NCBI RefSeq assembly: GCF_001463885.1
Contig: NZ_BBWQ01000021.1
Location: forward strand, 1 to 64,000
Source of the DNA: Aureimonas altamirensis
GTDB lineage: Bacteria; Pseudomonadota; Alphaproteobacteria; Rhizobiales; Rhizobiaceae
DNA: 64,000 nucleotides
Reading direction: 5' to 3'
Shown: positions 61,375 through 64,000 of the stretch, in pieces
How the letters are laid out: every line of letters starts with the position of its first letter
Numbering within the stretch: position 1 is the first letter of the stretch
Translations under genes and position numbers: made by a program
The notes under the pieces: model-generated
What the model was told of the DNA's origin: nothing
Database searches by the model: none
Seen by the model: the letters and a program-made list of their open reading frames with translations, nothing else

Positions 61375-62322
61375 GTGCCATCAGATAACCAAGGGTCTCG
61401 ATTGACGGCCGAAGCCAGCGGCGTGTTTCCGATTGCCGCGACCCCCTTCGACGATGCGGGTCGCCTCGACGAAGCCTCGCTGGACCGGCTCACCGACTTC
61501 TATGTCGAATCCGGAGCAACGGGGCTCACCATTCTCGGGATCATGGGCGAGGCGCAGAAGCTGGACGCGGAGGAAGCGCGTCTGGTCGTGCGCCGCATCG
61601 TGGCCCGGGCGCCCATTCCCGTGGTCGTCGGCGTTTCGGCCCCGGGCTTTGCGGCCATGAAGACGCTTGCCCGGGATTCGATGGATTTCGGCGCCGCCGG
61701 GGTGATGATCGCACCCACACCCAACCTTCGCACCGACGATCAGATCGTCGCCTATTTCACCGATGCGGTGGAGGCCATCGGCGACGATATCCCCTTCGTG
61801 CTGCAGGATTATCCGCTGACGCTGTCGGTTATCATGACGCCGGGCGTCATCCGCCGCATCGTCACGGCCCTGCCCTCCTGCGTGATGCTGAAGCACGAGG
61901 ACTGGCCGGGCCTGGAGAAGATCTCCACCTTGCGGCGCTGGCAGGCCGAGGGCAGCCTGCGCCCCCTGTCCATCCTGTGCGGCAATGGCGGGCTGTTCCT
62001 GGATTTCGAGGGCGAACGCGGCGCCGACGGCGCGATGACCGGCTACGCCTTTCCCGACATGCTGGCCGAACTGGCATCCCTGCAGAAAGCCGGCCGCCGC
62101 GATGCGGCGCACGATCTGTTCGACGCGCACCTGCCGCTCATTCGCTACGAGCAGCAGCAGGGTGTCGGGCTTGCGGTCCGCAAATACATATTGAAGCGGC
62201 GGGGCGCCATCGCCTGCGACCGGCAGCGCAAACCGGGCGGGAGCCTTTCCGACACCGCCAGGCAGGAAGTGGACTATCTTCTCGCGCGCCTGGCCCGCAC
62301 CGATCCGCGCGCGGCGCTGTAG
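61375..62322 (+). CDS. Dihydrodipicolinate synthase (DapA/NAL) family aldolase
   Basis: 315 residues from a GTG at 61375, five nt after GGGAGG. TIM barrel with SGVFPIAATPFDDAGRLDEA, GATGLTILGIMGEAQKL, catalytic Tyr in PFVLQDYPLT (about 140) and the Schiff-base Lys in SCVMLKHEDWPGLEK (about 167). Not the housekeeping DapA, as it lies in a catabolic operon; it probably cleaves or dehydrates a 2-oxo acid. Confidence 0.9.
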   Translation: MPSDNQGSRLTAEASGVFPIAATPFDDAGRLDEASLDRLTDFYVESGATGLTILGIMGEAQKLDAEEARLVVRRIVARAPIPVVVGVSAPGFAAMKTLARDSMDFGAAGVMIAPTPNLRTDDQIVAYFTDAVEAIGDDIPFVLQDYPLTLSVIMTPGVIRRIVTALPSCVMLKHEDWPGLEKISTLRRWQAEGSLRPLSILCGNGGLFLDFEGERGADGAMTGYAFPDMLAELASLQKAGRRDAAHDLFDAHLPLIRYEQQQGVGLAVRKYILKRRGAIACDRQRKPGGSLSDTARQEVDYLLARLARTDPRAAL

Positions 62323-62384
62323 GGCCGGTACGCCCAAGTCTCGACACCTTGCTTTTGTAACCAGCGCTGTCTTCATATGCTGAG

Positions 62385-62732
62385 GTGAAGCGACCTTTGG
62401 TTGCCTTGCGTGCTCTTCTGATTGCCGTCGTTACGGCGATGTCGCTTCTCGGCCCGGTCGCCGCGGCCGAGCGGGCGGCCGACCGTGCGGGCAGCCATCA
62501 GCACCACTCCGTTGCCGACGCGGCATCCGACTTCGGCGACACATGGTCGGACGAAGCGCGCCTGTTCTATTGCCAGGTCGCGTCCAGCATCCTGCCGGTT
62601 CATGTCCTGCCGCAGCGCGACGGCGGCAGCGCGCAGAGTTTCCTGCCCTTCACCGAAAGTGCCGTTTCCCGGCATGTACCGCCCGGCGACAGACCACCCA
62701 GAGGCTCGCTTCTTCAGGCCACCCTTTCCTGA
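62385..62732 (+). CDS. Hypothetical small secreted protein
   Basis: 115 residues from a GTG at 62385 behind GAGG. N-terminal signal peptide-like stretch (RPLVALRALLIAVVTAMSLLGPVAAAE, 3-29), then a His-containing segment SHQHHSVADAAS, one cysteine in LFYCQVASSI. It is followed by the L,D-transpeptidase on the same strand. I do not recognise the family; a metal-binding periplasmic role is only a guess. Confidence 0.45.
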   Translation: MKRPLVALRALLIAVVTAMSLLGPVAAAERAADRAGSHQHHSVADAASDFGDTWSDEARLFYCQVASSILPVHVLPQRDGGSAQSFLPFTESAVSRHVPPGDRPPRGSLLQATLS

Positions 62733-62797
62733 ATGAACTGTCGAAGCCCGTGGCGCCGCCCTTGCGACGCGACTTCGATGTTGAAGCGAGACCCATC

Positions 62798-63577
62798 ATG
62801 ACCGATTCATCGACCGACGCCCCGACCGGGCCCGGCAGGCTGACGCGCCGCGGCCTCCTGGCCGGCGGTAGCGCCTTTTTGCTCAGCGGATGCGTTACGG
62901 CCAACCCGGCACCGCCCGTGGCGCCGACACCGCCGGCACCACCGCCGCCGCCTGCAACGCCCCTGATGTACCAGGCGCTGCCCAACGAGCGCTTCCCGGT
63001 AGAGGCCGTCGACGTTTCCCGCATTCCGCAACATCTGTGGCGGCAGGACGTCGCCTTTCCCCATGCGGAAAGACCGGGCACCGTCGTCGTGGATACGCAG
63101 GCCAAGTATCTATACCACGTCGGACAGAACGGCATGGCCACGCGGTACGGTATCGGCGTCGGCCGCGACGGCTTCGCCTGGGATGGCCGCGCCGTCATTG
63201 CCTATAAGCGGGAATGGCCCCGCTGGACGCCGCCGGACTCCATGGTGGCGCGCCAGCCCGAACTGCAGCCCTACAGCATCGCCAATGGCGGAATGGACCC
63301 GGGCCCACGCAACCCGTTGGGCGCGCGGGCTCTGTACATCCACCAGAATGGCGCCGACACGCTGTATCGCCTGCATGGAACATTCCAGCCGTGGTCCATC
63401 GGCAAGGCTGTCTCATCCGGCTGCATCCGGCTTCTGAACCAGGATGTCATCCACCTGTACGACACGGTTCGCGATGGCAGCCCCATCGTGGTCTATCAGG
63501 GCGGCCTGCCGGGCGCACCCGTTGCAGAGAGTTGGTCAGAGGAGGGCTTGGCGCCGCCGCTACCCGGCAACGCCTGA
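62798..63577 (+). CDS. L,D-transpeptidase (YkuD) with Pro-rich stalk
   Basis: 259 residues. Twin-arginine-like LTRRGLLAGGSAFLLSGC with lipobox Cys (about residue 35), then a Pro-rich spacer (APPVAPTPPAPPPPPATP) suited to crossing to the peptidoglycan. YkuD domain with HGTFQPWSIGKAVSSGCIRL carrying the catalytic His and Cys. Paralogue of the gene at 40516; the block SIANGGMDPGPRNPLGARAL is shared. Confidence 0.92.
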   Translation: MTDSSTDAPTGPGRLTRRGLLAGGSAFLLSGCVTANPAPPVAPTPPAPPPPPATPLMYQALPNERFPVEAVDVSRIPQHLWRQDVAFPHAERPGTVVVDTQAKYLYHVGQNGMATRYGIGVGRDGFAWDGRAVIAYKREWPRWTPPDSMVARQPELQPYSIANGGMDPGPRNPLGARALYIHQNGADTLYRLHGTFQPWSIGKAVSSGCIRLLNQDVIHLYDTVRDGSPIVVYQGGLPGAPVAESWSEEGLAPPLPGNA

Positions 63578-63585
63578 GCGTATGC

Positions 63586-64000
63586 CTACATCAGCGACCG
63601 GAGGCGCTGGAGCGCGGCGGAAAATCCGTTGAGCGAGAGGGATAGCGTCACCGGCTGGTTGTTCTCGGCGGCAACGGCGCCAAGTTCCAGCGTCTCTCCG
63701 CCGGCAAGGCGCTCGACATCGCCCGCCGCCAGAGACAGCGGTACGATGCAGCCGGCCGGAAGGCAGGTGCGGAAGGCGCGCTGACCACCCAGCGCGCCTC
63801 CATCCACCTTCAGGCTGACGCCCTCGGCAAGGACAAGGCCGAACGGCATGGCGAGCGCGCCGCCGACGACGCCCTCGCCACCGGGCGCGAGCTCGATGGC
63901 AACGATACGCTGGCGTGACTGCGCGTCGGACTGGCTCTGCGACAGGCTGCACGTCTTGCGACCGCCCGGAAGCGCGCACAGAACCGTCCAGTCGCCAAAA
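63586..64000 (-). CDS. Invasion-associated locus B (IalB) family protein, partial
   Basis: The minus-strand frame is open from the right edge, giving at least 138 residues. The visible part starts inside the domain (FGDWTVLCALPGGRKTCSL, then QSDAQSRQRIVAIELAPGG) and continues to AFRTCLPAGCIVPLSL and the C-terminus FSAALQRLRSL. These paired cysteines and the W-x-V-x-C motif are the IalB family pattern. Usually a periplasmic or outer-surface protein; the signal peptide would lie outside the window. Confidence 0.88.
   Translation of the reverse strand, partial: FGDWTVLCALPGGRKTCSLSQSQSDAQSRQRIVAIELAPGGEGVVGGALAMPFGLVLAEGVSLKVDGGALGGQRAFRTCLPAGCIVPLSLAAGDVERLAGGETLELGAVAAENNQPVTLSLSLNGFSAALQRLRSLM

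Overview
The window is a GC-rich alphaproteobacterial chromosome segment. A Hyphomicrobiales (Rhizobiales) origin fits the DUF2849-cysI-DUF934-cysH sulfur operon, an IalB-family protein, several Ku paralogues, a UbiH-type hydroxylase and many GTG starts. I cannot name the genus.

Layout: 1-1425 is the N-terminal part of ftsK, cut by the left edge. 2056-5660 holds two tandem glnK-amtB pairs for ammonium uptake, with a sigma-54-like promoter in front. 5904-8064 has an acyl-CoA thioesterase (tesB) and a UbiH-like FAD monooxygenase. 8210-14063 is an assimilatory sulfate reduction operon that goes through APS: cysDN make APS, an Fe-S type CysH reduces it to sulfite, and CysI reduces sulfite to sulfide. 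CysN carries an unusual membrane-anchored C-terminus. 14082-16562 is a housekeeping run (Trm112-like, LON-substrate-binding, thioredoxin-TPR, prolyl-tRNA editing), followed by tRNA-Gly(GCC).

16793-27118 is a lower-GC genomic island bounded by a 32-bp direct repeat of the 3' half of tRNA-Gly. It looks like a defence island: a reverse transcriptase overlapping a PD-(D/E)XK nuclease gene; a three-component ABC system (DUF3732 ATPase, middle component, nuclease component) whose nuclease gene has a one-base frameshift; a decayed gene; another PD-(D/E)XK protein; an XRE/ImmA pair; and a tiny two-repeat protein. No integrase is visible.

27214-39261 is an accessory region with an aldehyde-defence character: GSU2403-type nucleotidyltransferase, alpha/beta hydrolase, NmrA/HxlR pair, MBL protein, a YqhC-type AraC regulator, aldo/keto reductase, a PaoABC-like periplasmic aldehyde oxidoreductase, and a Gfo/Idh/MocA oxidoreductase. 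A 20-bp motif recurs four times, once in front of araC, the aldo/keto reductase, pao and gfo, always in the same orientation relative to the gene and 78-130 bp from the start codon. This suggests one small regulon.

39449-47160 has LysR regulators, an L,D-transpeptidase, an AbrB/AmoA-type membrane protein, a second aldo/keto reductase, two convergent ku genes without ligD, a YqaA-like protein and a short hypothetical. 47207-62319 is a catabolic cluster in two arms: to the left a BKACE-dehydrogenase-Bug protein-dehydratase operon under a LysR; to the right an IclR, a complete Fe/organic-acid type ABC importer, and CoA-transferase, CitE-like lyase, 2-hydroxyacid dehydrogenase, RraA-like and DapA-like enzymes. 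The substrate is not apparent but is probably a hydroxylated or branched carboxylic acid. The right edge has a second L,D-transpeptidase and a partial IalB gene.
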